NCBI GenBank assembly: GCA_964561655.1
Contig: CAZLQG010000012.1
Coordinates: 1-24,060 of the forward strand
From: CAZLQG01 sp964561655
GTDB lineage: Bacteria; Patescibacteriota; Doudnabacteria; UBA920
Length of the DNA stretch: 24,060 bases
Reading direction: 5' to 3'
In this document: one piece after another, positions 14,742 through 22,545 of the stretch
Position numbering within the stretch: position 1 is the stretch's first letter
How the letters are laid out: every line of letters begins with the position of its first letter
Position numbers and translations under genes: made by a program
Notes under the pieces: generated by a model
Database searches by the model: none
What the model saw: the letters and a program-made list of their open reading frames with translations, nothing else
Told to the model about the DNA's origin: nothing

Positions 14742-14763
14742 TAATTTTTTAGTTTATGAAAAA

Positions 14764-15651
14764 TCAAAGATTCATTTCGCGGAGACGTTTAACACGGTCT
14801 TCTATAGGCGGGTGGGTGTTGAACATTTTAACAAGCCAAGATTGTTTTCCCGTTTTTTCGTTGGCTTTAAGCGGGCTTACTATGTACATATGCGCCGTTG
14901 CTTTGTTGGCAGCTTCCAGCGGCTCTTTGTCGCCAGATATCTTTTCCAGCGCCCTGGCCAAACCATCAGGATACCTGGTTAGCAGCGCACCGGAGGCGTC
15001 TGCCAAGAATTCTCTTTTTCTGGATACAGCAAGTTTTATAAGTGTTGCAATAATAGGGGAAAGTATGGCAAGCAAGAGTCCGAGAAGCATTATCCATTGA
15101 TTTTTTTTCTTTCCGCCAAAAAAGCTTGCTCTAAGCATCCAATCGGCTAAAAGAGTAATGGCGCCTACTAAAACAACTACCAAAGTCATTACTCTAATAT
15201 CGTAATTGCCAATGTGCGAAAGTTCGTGTGCCACCACGCCTTCCAGTTCTGTTTTTTCCAGTTTTTGCAAAATACCGGTGGTAAAACAAACTACGGCGTG
15301 CTCCGGGTCGCGGCCCGTGGCAAAAGCATTGGGCGCGGTATCATCAATAATGTAAATTTTAGGAGTCGGAAGCCCTGCGGCAATGCAAAGGTTTTCCACC
15401 AAACGGTAAACTTCCGGCGCGCTTTGCCTGTCCACTTGTTTGGCTTTAGAAAGTGCGAGGGTAATGGAGTCGGAAAAATAGTAGGAAATGAAGGAAGTAA
15501 GCAAGCTAAAGCCAACCGCGAAATATAAAATCAGCGGCTGTTCAAACCACAAAGAAAAAACCCAACCGAGCGCGATAATGATAATCAGGAAGATAAAGAT
15601 AAGCAACCACGACTCGCGCTTGTTTTTAGCTATGTGGTCGTAAGTAAGCAT
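14764..15651 (-). CDS. htpX: Zinc metalloprotease HtpX homologue
   Basis: This is a 295-aa M48-family membrane protease. Two hydrophobic segments lie at residues 15-36 and 40-58. The zinc motif HELSH (142-146) supplies two His ligands and the catalytic Glu, and the downstream EFLADASGA supplies the third ligand, Glu 214. Two more hydrophobic stretches lie at about 153-171 and 185-210. The C-terminal FNTHPPIEDRVKRLREM is the classical HtpX ending. HtpX cleaves damaged membrane proteins at the cytoplasmic face. It follows lemA, 56 bases downstream, the commonly observed lemA-htpX pairing. The start at 15651 has no SD but gives the expected N-terminus before the first membrane segment. Confidence 0.93.
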   Translation of the reverse strand: MLTYDHIAKNKRESWLLIFIFLIIIIALGWVFSLWFEQPLILYFAVGFSLLTSFISYYFSDSITLALSKAKQVDRQSAPEVYRLVENLCIAAGLPTPKIYIIDDTAPNAFATGRDPEHAVVCFTTGILQKLEKTELEGVVAHELSHIGNYDIRVMTLVVVLVGAITLLADWMLRASFFGGKKKNQWIMLLGLLLAILSPIIATLIKLAVSRKREFLADASGALLTRYPDGLARALEKISGDKEPLEAANKATAHMYIVSPLKANEKTGKQSWLVKMFNTHPPIEDRVKRLREMNL

Positions 15652-15707
15652 GTAATAGCGATTAGGTTTTAGCGGTTAGCGTTTAGCTAAATGTTAAGTG
15701 CTACAAG

Positions 15708-16256
15708 CTAAAAGCTAACTTTTACAGGTTGACCTTCTGCGCCTTTTTCATCAATGTCAAAGAATTCCCTCGTTTTAAAGCCCATCATGGAAGCGAAAAT
15801 ATTGGTGGGAAAGACTTGGACTTTGTTGTTAAAGTCGCGCACTGTGCCGTTGTAAAAGCGGCGCGCGGCCTGGATTTTATCTTCCGTGTCGGTTAAATCC
15901 TTTTGCATCTGCATAAAGTTTTGATTGCTCTTTAAGTCCGGATAGCTTTCGGCAACCGCGAACAGGGATTTCAAGGCTCCGGAAAGCATGTTTTCGTCTT
16001 TCAGTTTTTCCTGCATACTTCCGGCGTTCATGGCCATAGCCCGTGCCTTCGTTACGTTTTCCAGAACGCTCGATTCCTGTTTGGCGTAGCCTTTGACGGT
16101 TTCAACCAAGTTTGGTATAAGATCATACCTTCTTTTAAGCTGAACTTCTATGTCGCTCCAAGCCTCTTCCACGCGATTTTTCGCGCGGATAAGCGAGTTA
16201 TACAAGAAAATCGCTATAAGCGCTAGAACTACTATTATTACAATGAATATTTCCAT
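15708..16256 (-). CDS. lemA: LemA family protein
   Basis: This 182-aa protein has an N-terminal membrane anchor (IVIIVVLALIAIFLYNSLI, residues 4-22). The conserved LemA body follows: RVEEAWSDIEVQLKRRYDLIPNLVETVKGYAKQE, KARAMAMNAGS, LFAVAESYPDLKSNQNF and ARRFYNGTVRDFN. It ends in VFPTNIFASMMGFKTREFFDID. The body is helical and probably extends outward from the membrane; the family's molecular function is not settled. Its pairing with htpX suggests a shared envelope quality-control role. The start is supported by AAGGAG 7 bases upstream. Transcription likely begins at the minus half of the symmetric promoter pair, about 67 bases upstream. Confidence 0.93.
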   Translation of the reverse strand: MEIFIVIIVVLALIAIFLYNSLIRAKNRVEEAWSDIEVQLKRRYDLIPNLVETVKGYAKQESSVLENVTKARAMAMNAGSMQEKLKDENMLSGALKSLFAVAESYPDLKSNQNFMQMQKDLTDTEDKIQAARRFYNGTVRDFNNKVQVFPTNIFASMMGFKTREFFDIDEKGAEGQPVKVSF

Positions 16257-16326
16257 ATTTTTCTCCTTTTTCTCTTTCCCTACCTAGGGGCTAGGGGAGG
16301 ATGAACTTATTTAATAATGATAGATA

Positions 16327-16365
16327 TTAATTATAGCATTTTTGGGTAAAATGTGCTATAATTAA
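16327..16365. promoter_or_regulatory. Symmetric divergent promoters for lemA-htpX and secA
   Basis: A perfect 12-base inverted repeat, TTAATTATAGCA (16327-16338) and TGCTATAATTAA (16354-16365), carries an extended -10 box (TGCTATAAT) on each strand pointing outward. The plus -10 is at 16357-16362 and the minus -10 at 16335-16330. Neither has a strong -35 box. The 15-base centre lies where both promoters would be contacted, so a dimeric regulator could control both at once. Confidence 0.65.
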
Positions 16366-16368
16366 GTA

Positions 16369-16476
16369 AATTTGGAGGTAATTTAGAGAAGAAACAAAAC
16401 GCCTAAAGTTGGCTGGAGGCCCCACCTCTTTCTACCCCCTTTTTGGGCAGAAGGGAAGTCGGAGGTTGAAACAAAA
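16369..16476 (+). other. Long leader of the secA transcript
   Basis: About 108 bases lie between the predicted start of transcription and the secA ATG. The leader contains GGAGG three times. The last copy is the secA SD, 11 bases before ATG. The middle copy begins a small hairpin, GAGG-CCCCA-CCTC, whose CACCTC arm could alternatively pair with the SD region. No leader peptide of useful length is seen after the first GGAGG. Regulation by alternative folding is possible but unproven. Confidence 0.35.
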
Positions 16477-18900
16477 ATGATAACCATCAACGAAATCAAA
16501 AACAAAGTTAACAGATATTTAGATGCGATTGCTTTGGAGAAGCTGGAAGACAAAGTCAGGCTTATTAATAATGAGCGTGAGGAACTTAAAGGCTGGACGG
16601 ATAAGGAATTAAAGCTTGCGATTTTAGCATTTAAGGACGACCTTGAAAAAGGCAAAAGTTTGGATTCAATCTTGATTCCTTCCTTTGCCGTGGTCTGTGA
16701 GGCGGCGCGCAGAATTTACAATCAAATCCCTTATGACGTGCAAATTCTTGGCGGCGTTATAATCCATCAGGGGAGAATTGTGGAAATGAAAGCCGGCGAA
16801 GGAAAAACTTTGACCGAAACCATGCCGGTTTATTTGAATGCTTTGGAAGGCAAGGGCGTCCACATTATTACGACGAACGATTATTTAGCGGAAAGAGACG
16901 CGGAGTGGATGGGCAAGCTCTACGATTTTTTAGGGCTTAGTGTAGGCTACGTAACATCTGCCATGGAGAGGGATGATCGTCGTAAAGCTTATGCTAAAGA
17001 TGTCACTTATGTGACTAATCAGGAAATCGGGTTCGATTATTTGCGCGATAATTTGGTATATAAAAGGGCAGATCGGGTTTTGCGTGTACAGCACCCTCTG
17101 CATTTCGGCATCGTGGATGAAATTGACAGTATTTTAATAGACGAATCGCGGACTCCTCTTATTGTCGCCGAGCCGGTGAAAGAAGAAATGCAGTTTTATG
17201 AGTTGTTCACCAAAATTGTCAACAAACTCATAGAAGATGAAGACTACAAAATAGATTATAAAGACAAACAGGTAGAAATGACTGACGCGGGGCTAGACAA
17301 AGTTCAGGCGCTTTTAGGCGAACCGGTATTTTCCAAAGAAAATCCCATGTATGTGTTTTATTTGGATGTTTGCCTGAAGGCCAAGGTGCTGTTTGAAAAA
17401 GACCGCGATTACATATTGACCTCCGAAGGCATAGAAATAGTGGATGAGTTTACGGGAAGAGTTTTGCCGGGCAGGAGGTTCACCGACGGCGTGCATCAGG
17501 CGATAGAGGCGAAGGAAAAAGTCAAAGTCAAAGAAGCGGATGCGACTTTGGCTTCCATTACTTTCCAGAATTTTTTTCCAATGTACGAAAAACTTTCGGG
17601 CATGAGCGGCACGGTGATGGGCGCCAGGGGCGAATTTGCCAAAGTTTATAAATTAGAAGTTTTGGAAGTGCCCACGAATGAACCCGTAATTCGCGCTGAC
17701 CACAACGATTTGTTTTTTAAGACAAAAAAAGGCAAGTTTTTAGGAATGATAAAGAAGCTAAGCCACATAAATCGAAAAGGACAGCCTGTTTTAATTGGTA
17801 CCAGGAACGTGGAAACTGCGCACGTGGTTTCCAAAATTTTGGATAAGGAAAGTCTGGCGCATCAACTTCTCACCGCGGCCGACCACCGGGCGGAAGCGGA
17901 AAAAATTGCGCAGGCCGGACAGGAAGGAATGATCACCGTGGCGACCAATATGGCCGGCCGCGGCACAGACATCCTTTTGGGACCCGGGGTGGGGGCTTTG
18001 GGCGGTTTGTACGTTTTGGGCACGGAAAGGCATGAGTCGCGCAGGATTGATGACCAATTGATAGGAAGAAGCGGCAGGCAGGGCGAGCCGGGTGAATCAC
18101 AGTTTTTAATTTCCATGGAAGACGAAATTATGCAGCTTTTTGGCAGCGAAAAAATTATTGACGCTATGGAACAGTATGACATTCCCGAGGACGAGTATAT
18201 TTCCGGGCCGAGTTTGGACAAAGCGTTCAGAAAAGCACAGGATTTCGTGGACAGTAAAAATTTGGACAGCCGCATTTATTTATACAGGTATGACAGCGTT
18301 ATCAATTTTCAACGTAAGGTGGTGTATGAACTTAGGGAAAAGCTTTTGGAGAATGAACAAAATTTTTTGGGATTTTTGCATGAGTCCGTCGGAGAAACGG
18401 TTCGAGAGGCGTTTAGTTTAGAAACCGGTCAACTAATTTCAAACAAACTTAACGACGTCTTCGGCATAAGAATAGAGCCTGCGGAAATTGAGGCTGTACT
18501 AAACGAGCGAGAGGCGTCGGGTTTTTCAGGTCAATTCAATGAATGGCTCAATCCGTTTTATAAGCAGGGCAAAATTTTGGTCGGCGCGGGCGAAGTCGTT
18601 GAAAAAACTATAAATTATCTGCAAAAGCAGGCAACGGGAATAAAGAAGCAAAAGGAGATTTACGAAGCCAGCCAAAATTTAATTTTGGAAATTATTGACA
18701 GCAAGTGGAGCAAACATTTGGACCTTATGGATGTCTTAAAGCAGGAAGCCGGACTTTTCTCCTATGCCACGGAAGATCCGCTCATAGATTACGTTTTGGA
18801 AAGCCGGCGGCTGTTTGAGCATTTAGAGCAGGAAATCAGGGAGCAGCTGGCAAAGTCAGTATTTTTGTATTTGAACCAAAAGGGTTTGATTGAGCATTAG
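16477..18900 (+). CDS. secA: Preprotein translocase subunit SecA
   Basis: This is the 807-aa ATPase that drives proteins through SecYEG. Walker A is AGEGKT (106-111), and Walker B lies in GIVDEIDSILIDESRTPL (from about 212). The preprotein cross-linking domain follows, with VYVFYLD-type and DEFTGRVLPGRRF stretches. The second ATPase half has LIGTRNVETAHVVS and VATNMAGRGTDILLG. The helical scaffold/wing region ends with SKWSKHLDLMDVLKQEAGLFSYATEDPL. The C-terminus stops at LYLNQKGLIEH and lacks the zinc-binding tail present in many longer SecA proteins, which is common in compact genomes. The variant LLTAADHRAEAEKIAQAG replaces the usual LNAKxHxxEAxIIAxAG. A GGAGG SD lies 11 bases upstream, and a terminator follows. 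Confidence 0.96.
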   Translation: MITINEIKNKVNRYLDAIALEKLEDKVRLINNEREELKGWTDKELKLAILAFKDDLEKGKSLDSILIPSFAVVCEAARRIYNQIPYDVQILGGVIIHQGRIVEMKAGEGKTLTETMPVYLNALEGKGVHIITTNDYLAERDAEWMGKLYDFLGLSVGYVTSAMERDDRRKAYAKDVTYVTNQEIGFDYLRDNLVYKRADRVLRVQHPLHFGIVDEIDSILIDESRTPLIVAEPVKEEMQFYELFTKIVNKLIEDEDYKIDYKDKQVEMTDAGLDKVQALLGEPVFSKENPMYVFYLDVCLKAKVLFEKDRDYILTSEGIEIVDEFTGRVLPGRRFTDGVHQAIEAKEKVKVKEADATLASITFQNFFPMYEKLSGMSGTVMGARGEFAKVYKLEVLEVPTNEPVIRADHNDLFFKTKKGKFLGMIKKLSHINRKGQPVLIGTRNVETAHVVSKILDKESLAHQLLTAADHRAEAEKIAQAGQEGMITVATNMAGRGTDILLGPGVGALGGLYVLGTERHESRRIDDQLIGRSGRQGEPGESQFLISMEDEIMQLFGSEKIIDAMEQYDIPEDEYISGPSLDKAFRKAQDFVDSKNLDSRIYLYRYDSVINFQRKVVYELREKLLENEQNFLGFLHESVGETVREAFSLETGQLISNKLNDVFGIRIEPAEIEAVLNEREASGFSGQFNEWLNPFYKQGKILVGAGEVVEKTINYLQKQATGIKKQKEIYEASQNLILEIIDSKWSKHLDLMDVLKQEAGLFSYATEDPLIDYVLESRRLFEHLEQEIREQLAKSVFLYLNQKGLIEH

Positions 18901-18927
18901 GATTTTTTAAACCATCGGCAAGATTGG

Positions 18928-18955
18928 CAAGAGGCTTTATGTCCCTCTTGTTTTT
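18928..18955 (+). terminator. Rho-independent terminator after secA
   Basis: CAAGAGG (18928-18934) pairs with CCTCTTG (18944-18950) around a 9-base loop, followed directly by TTTTT. It lies about 30 bases after the secA stop. Confidence 0.8.
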
Positions 18956-18976
18956 ATAATGTTAATTCTTTATAAT
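18948..18976 (+). promoter_or_regulatory. gatCAB promoter overlapping the secA terminator
   Basis: TTGTTT (18948-18953) and TATAAT (18971-18976) are separated by 17 bases. The -35 box is built from the end of the secA terminator stem and its T tract. The predicted start near 18983 is only 2 bases before the gatC ATG, so the transcript would be essentially leaderless. This agrees with the absence of any SD. An alternative TATAAT at 18955-18960 lacks a good -35. Confidence 0.6.
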
Positions 18977-18984
18977 TTTTATAT

Positions 18985-19266
18985 ATGTTAAGCCGCGAAG
19001 AAGTAATTAAAATCGCGCTTTTAGCTCGGATTGAACTTTCCGAAGCAGAAGTGGAAAAGTTCCAAAAAGAACTTTCCACGGTTTTGGATTATGTCGACGC
19101 GCTAAAGCAGGTTGACACTGAAGGCGTGGAAGAAGTTTCCCAGGTCACTGGGCTGGTCAACGTGCAAAGGGAAGACAAGGTAGAGGGAACACATTGCCGC
19201 GAGGAAATTTTGTCACAGGTACCGGAAGTTAAGGATGGATATTACAAAGTCAAGGCGATACTTTAA
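18985..19266 (+). CDS. gatC: Asp/Glu-tRNA amidotransferase subunit C
   Basis: This 93-aa protein matches GatC throughout: LSREEVIKIALLARIELSEAEVEKFQKELSTVLDYVDALKQVDTEGVEE, then VQREDKVE and the C-terminal ILSQVPEVKDGYYKVKAIL. GatC wraps around GatA and holds it to GatB in the complex that converts Glu-tRNA(Gln) or Asp-tRNA(Asn) to the amide forms in the cytoplasm. It is the first gene of a complete gatC-gatA-gatB operon. There is no SD, and translation probably begins on a leaderless message. Confidence 0.94.
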   Translation: MLSREEVIKIALLARIELSEAEVEKFQKELSTVLDYVDALKQVDTEGVEEVSQVTGLVNVQREDKVEGTHCREEILSQVPEVKDGYYKVKAIL

Positions 19267-19300
19267 CCTTGAATTTTGAATTTTAATTTTTAAATTTTTA

Positions 19301-20800
19301 ATGAACTTTGAATATCTAAGTCTATCTCAACTGCGCGAAAAGCTGGACTCTAAGCAAATATCGTCCGTGGAATTAACACGGTATTTTTTAGGTAGAATCA
19401 AGAAGAATCAGGACCTTAATGCTTTTATTACCGTTTGCGAAGAAGAGGCTTTAAGGGCTGCGAAAGAAGCCGATGATTATATCGCCAGTCTTGGAGAAAA
19501 TCCGTTTTTGTGCGGAATTCCTTACGCGGCGAAAGATTTGTTTTGTACAAAAGGGATTAGAACCACTGCGGCATCAAAGATTCTTGACAACTACATTCCG
19601 CCCTTTAACGCCACGGTTATCGCAAAGCTAAAAGATCAAAAAGCTGTTTTGCTGGGCAAGCTTAACCAAGATCAGTTCGCGCACGGCTCCAGCGGAGAAA
19701 CTTCCGCTTATGGTCCTGCCAAAAATCCTTGGGATAAAACCAGAATGCCGGGAGGGTCTTCCAGCGGCAGCGCGGTTTCGGTCGCGGCAGGTCTGGTACC
19801 TTTCGCTTTGGCTACTGAAACGGGAGGAAGTATTCGTTATCCTTCTAATTTGTGCGGTATAACAGGCTGGAAGCCTACCTACGGGAGGGTTAGCCGTTAT
19901 GGCGTTATTGCAATGGCAAGTTCCTTAGACAGCATTGGAGCCATGGCGTATTTTGTGGAAGACGTTGCGCAATTGGCAGAAATTATGGTTGGCAGGGACG
20001 AAAAGGATTCTACCACCAGCCATGTGGAAGTGCCTAAATATGCCATGAATTTAAATAAAGATTTAAAAGGGGTGAAAATAGGCGTGCCGGAAGAGTATTT
20101 TATAGAAGGCATGGAAGAGGATGTAAAGAAGAGAGTGGCGGAAGGCTTGGGCCAGTTGGAATATTTGGGCGCCGAGCTTGTTAAAGTTAATTTGCCGGTT
20201 TCCGCAAAATACGGCTCGCCGGTTTACGCGATAGTGGCGCCGAGTGAAATTTCGTCCAATCTTGGCCGTTATGACGGTATTCGTTACGGCCATACTACGC
20301 ACCACAGCGCAAAAGATTTAATGAATGTGTATATGAAAAGCCGCAGTGAGGGTTTTGGCGATGAAGCCAAAAGAAGAATTATGATGGGCACCTACGCGCT
20401 TTCGGCAGGTTACTATGACGCGTACTACAAAAAGGCGCAAAGGGTTAGGCGCCTGATTGTAAATGAATTTGCCGATGTTTTTAAAAAGGTGGATGTATTG
20501 GCAGCGCCGGCCGGTCCCGGAGTGGCGCAAAAGCTTGGCCATGCCGCGGACGACCCGTTGTTTGGTTTTATTATAGACCAGCTCAACATCCCTTCATCCC
20601 TTGCCGGCCTGCCTGCTATGTCGATTCCTTGCGGGTTTGCTGAGCCGCAAGGCGAAGTCCTGAGCCAGTCGAAGGGCACGCTGCTCCCCGTAGGCCTTCA
20701 AATAATTGGCCCGCAGTTCGGGGAGCAGAAGATTTTTAATGTTGGGCACGCGTATCAGCAGGCAACGGATTGGCACCGCAAACACCCTGCGGGTGTTTGA
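19301..20800 (+). CDS. gatA: Asp/Glu-tRNA amidotransferase subunit A (amidase)
   Basis: This 499-aa amidase-signature enzyme hydrolyses glutamine and supplies ammonia to GatB. The catalytic Ser-cisSer-Lys triad is visible: Lys 78 in YAAKDLF, the cis-Ser in GGSSSGSAVSVAAG (about 153) and the nucleophile Ser 177 in TETGGSIRYPS. Two stretches look like repeat insertions. AEPQGEVLSQSKGTL lies between PCGF and LPVGLQIIGP, where the family normally has only a few residues. The terminal KHPAGV is encoded by a perfect hairpin. Both leave the frame and the active site intact. The gap from gatC is 34 bases of low-complexity AT sequence without a clear SD. Confidence 0.95.
   Translation: MNFEYLSLSQLREKLDSKQISSVELTRYFLGRIKKNQDLNAFITVCEEEALRAAKEADDYIASLGENPFLCGIPYAAKDLFCTKGIRTTAASKILDNYIPPFNATVIAKLKDQKAVLLGKLNQDQFAHGSSGETSAYGPAKNPWDKTRMPGGSSSGSAVSVAAGLVPFALATETGGSIRYPSNLCGITGWKPTYGRVSRYGVIAMASSLDSIGAMAYFVEDVAQLAEIMVGRDEKDSTTSHVEVPKYAMNLNKDLKGVKIGVPEEYFIEGMEEDVKKRVAEGLGQLEYLGAELVKVNLPVSAKYGSPVYAIVAPSEISSNLGRYDGIRYGHTTHHSAKDLMNVYMKSRSEGFGDEAKRRIMMGTYALSAGYYDAYYKKAQRVRRLIVNEFADVFKKVDVLAAPAGPGVAQKLGHAADDPLFGFIIDQLNIPSSLAGLPAMSIPCGFAEPQGEVLSQSKGTLLPVGLQIIGPQFGEQKIFNVGHAYQQATDWHRKHPAGV
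20640..20677. repeat. Repeat element in frame inside gatA
   Basis: Two tandem half-units begin with CTGAGCC (20640 and 20660) and run into GCGAAG and GTCGAAG. They resemble the widespread bacterial CTGAGC...TCGAAG repeat family. The segment encodes about 13 extra residues between conserved GatA blocks. Confidence 0.65.
20780..20798. repeat. Hairpin at the 3' end of gatA
   Basis: AAACACCC (20780-20787) and GGGTGTTT (20791-20798) pair perfectly around TGC and encode the last residues and part of the stop of GatA. On plus it is followed by GAATTTTC, a weak T tract, so it could attenuate gatB transcription. It may also be a repeat-derived C-terminal extension. Confidence 0.5.
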
Positions 20801-20833
20801 ATTTTCAATTTTCAATTAAATCTCAATTTTTAA

Positions 20834-22390
20834 ATGTCAAAAGAAGGTGAGTACAAAGCAGTAATAGGGTTTGAAATCCACGTCCAGCTTGCCACAAAAA
20901 GCAAGATGTTTTCGCCTAGCGCCAATAATCCGGACGAAGCGAATCCGAATACAAACATTGACGAAATCGTTACCGGACAGCCCGGAACTTTGCCGGTCGC
21001 TAACAAACAGGCAATCAAATTAGCAGCGATGGTGGGTTTAGCTTTGAACTGTAAAATTGATGAGTGGTCAAAGTTCGACAGAAAGCATTATTTTTATCCC
21101 GACCTTCCAAAAGGGTATCAGATTTCGCAGTATGATAAGCCGATTTCTAGGGAAGGTTGGTTAGAGATTGAAGTTCCATCTTCTGCCCCCTCATCCGTCC
21201 TTCGGACACCTTCTCCCGCAGGGGGAGAAGGAAATAATGTTGTTCGTTCCACTTACACTAAACGAATTCGTATTACCCGCGCGCATTTAGAAGAAGACGC
21301 GGGCAAAAACATTCATCCCGAAGGCCTATCGTACAGTCTTGTTGATTATAATCGCGCGGGTGCGCCTCTTCTAGAAATTGTTACGGAGCCGGAAATTGAG
21401 AGCGGAGAGGAAGCGAAAGCGTTTTTAACGGAACTTAGAAATATAATCCGTTATTTGGGCGCGTCGGAGTGCGATATGGAAAAAGGCACAATGCGCGTGG
21501 AGCCGAACATTTCCGTGCGCAAACCCGGCGAGACGGACTTGCCTAAATATAAAGTGGAAGTAAAAAATATCAACTCAATTAAATTTGCCCAGCAAGCGAT
21601 TGACTACGAAATCCATCGTCAGACGGAAATTCTAAAAGGCGGCGGAATTCCAAAGCAGGTTACCATGGGCTGGGACGAAAAAAATAATTGTACAGTGGAG
21701 CAAAGGAGCAAGGAAGAAGCGCAGGACTACAGATATTTCCCGGATCCGGATTTGCCGGTTTTGCAGTTTACCAAAGATTATTTGGACGAACTGCGCGTAA
21801 AAATGCCGGAACTTCCCGCGCAAAAACGCGCTCGTTTTAAGGAAGAATACGCCCTGCCGGACGCGGACGTGGAAAACTTAATCAACTGGAAAGAATTAGC
21901 GTTTTATTTTGAGGACGTGGTAAGTGAAATAGACGAATGGATGAAGCAGGAGGAAGGGCTGGACAGGAAACAGATGATAAAACAGGCTGTTAATTGGCTT
22001 TTGGGCGAGTTTAGCGCGCTGTTAAATCAAACCGGAAAAAATCCACAAGATTCCCCTGTGGATGCGGAAAATTTTGCGGAACTAATGAAAATGATTCAGC
22101 AGGGAAAAGTTTCGGGCAGTGCGGCCAAGCAGGTATTTAAAGTGATGTTTGAAAAAGGGGGCGATCCAAGTAATATTTTGGAAGATTTAGGTCTTGAGCA
22201 GGTAAGCGATGAGTCCGCTATTGCATCGGCCGTGGAAAAAGTAATAGCTGCCAACCCCAAAGCCGTTTCTGACTACAAAGCCGGCCAGCAAAAAAGTTTT
22301 GGCTTTTTAGTGGGCCAGGCTATGAAGGAGCTCAAGGGCAAAGGCAATCCGCAAATTATAAATAGGCTTTTAAAAGAAAAATTATCTTAG
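20834..22390 (+). CDS. gatB: Asp/Glu-tRNA amidotransferase subunit B
   Basis: This 518-aa protein contains the GatB kinase-like core: GFEIHVQL (12-19), QPGTLPVANKQAI, KHYFYPDLPKGYQISQYDKPI (84-104), HLEEDAGKNIH, DYNRAGAPLLEIVTEPE and RVEPNISVR. A C-terminal helical YqeY-like domain (LLGEFSAL to the end) binds the tRNA. GatB phosphorylates the tRNA-bound Glu/Asp and uses ammonia from GatA. Residues about 115-134 (PSSAPSSVLRTPSPAGGEGN) are an in-frame repeat insertion in a beta-hairpin region between LEIEV and KRIRITRAHLEEDAGK. The Cys pairs that bind zinc in many GatB proteins are absent (FSPSA and IDEIVTG instead), as in some other bacterial lineages. The gene lies 33 bases after gatA. Confidence 0.95.
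   Translation: MSKEGEYKAVIGFEIHVQLATKSKMFSPSANNPDEANPNTNIDEIVTGQPGTLPVANKQAIKLAAMVGLALNCKIDEWSKFDRKHYFYPDLPKGYQISQYDKPISREGWLEIEVPSSAPSSVLRTPSPAGGEGNNVVRSTYTKRIRITRAHLEEDAGKNIHPEGLSYSLVDYNRAGAPLLEIVTEPEIESGEEAKAFLTELRNIIRYLGASECDMEKGTMRVEPNISVRKPGETDLPKYKVEVKNINSIKFAQQAIDYEIHRQTEILKGGGIPKQVTMGWDEKNNCTVEQRSKEEAQDYRYFPDPDLPVLQFTKDYLDELRVKMPELPAQKRARFKEEYALPDADVENLINWKELAFYFEDVVSEIDEWMKQEEGLDRKQMIKQAVNWLLGEFSALLNQTGKNPQDSPVDAENFAELMKMIQQGKVSGSAAKQVFKVMFEKGGDPSNILEDLGLEQVSDESAIASAVEKVIAANPKAVSDYKAGQQKSFGFLVGQAMKELKGKGNPQIINRLLKEKLS
21186..21231. repeat. Palindromic element in frame inside gatB
   Basis: The element holds two hairpins: GTCC-TTC-GGAC (21197-21207) and CCTTCTCCC-GCAGG-GGGAGAAGG (21209-21231). 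Repeats with this CCCTCATCC...CACCTTCTCCC layout occur in many bacterial genomes, usually between genes. Here the reading frame passes straight through it. Confidence 0.8.
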
Positions 22391-22392
22391 GC

Positions 22393-22471
22393 TGTCATTC
22401 CGGAAGCCACGAAGCGAAGCGCAGAGCTATCCGGAATCTAAGACAAGTTTCCTACTTTTGCAGGAATGACA
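22393..22471. repeat. Nested inverted repeat after gatB
   Basis: Outer arms TGTCATTCC (22393-22401) and GGAATGACA (22463-22471) enclose inner arms ATTCCGGA (22398-22405) and TCCGGAAT (22430-22437). The TGTCATTCC ending is typical of dispersed bacterial REP-like repeats. It may also help end gatB transcription, although no T run follows on plus. Confidence 0.75.
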
Positions 22472-22519
22472 AATAAAAATAGAGAACGCCGCCAGAAGGG
22501 ATAGGACCTTAAGGCGGCG
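22472..22519 (-). terminator. Terminator after the GC-rich small gene
   Basis: On minus, CGCCGCC (22519-22513) pairs with GGCGGCG (22493-22487) around a 19-base loop, and a T-rich tract follows (22486-22472). It lies about 27 bases after the stop of the 85-aa reading frame. Confidence 0.55.
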
Positions 22520-22545
22520 GGTTGGTCGGGCGGACGGCGATGAGG

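Noticed and set aside
20834..22390. gatB as a pseudogene because of the inserted palindrome
   Set aside because: The frame is intact on both sides and all conserved blocks are present, so it is called functional.
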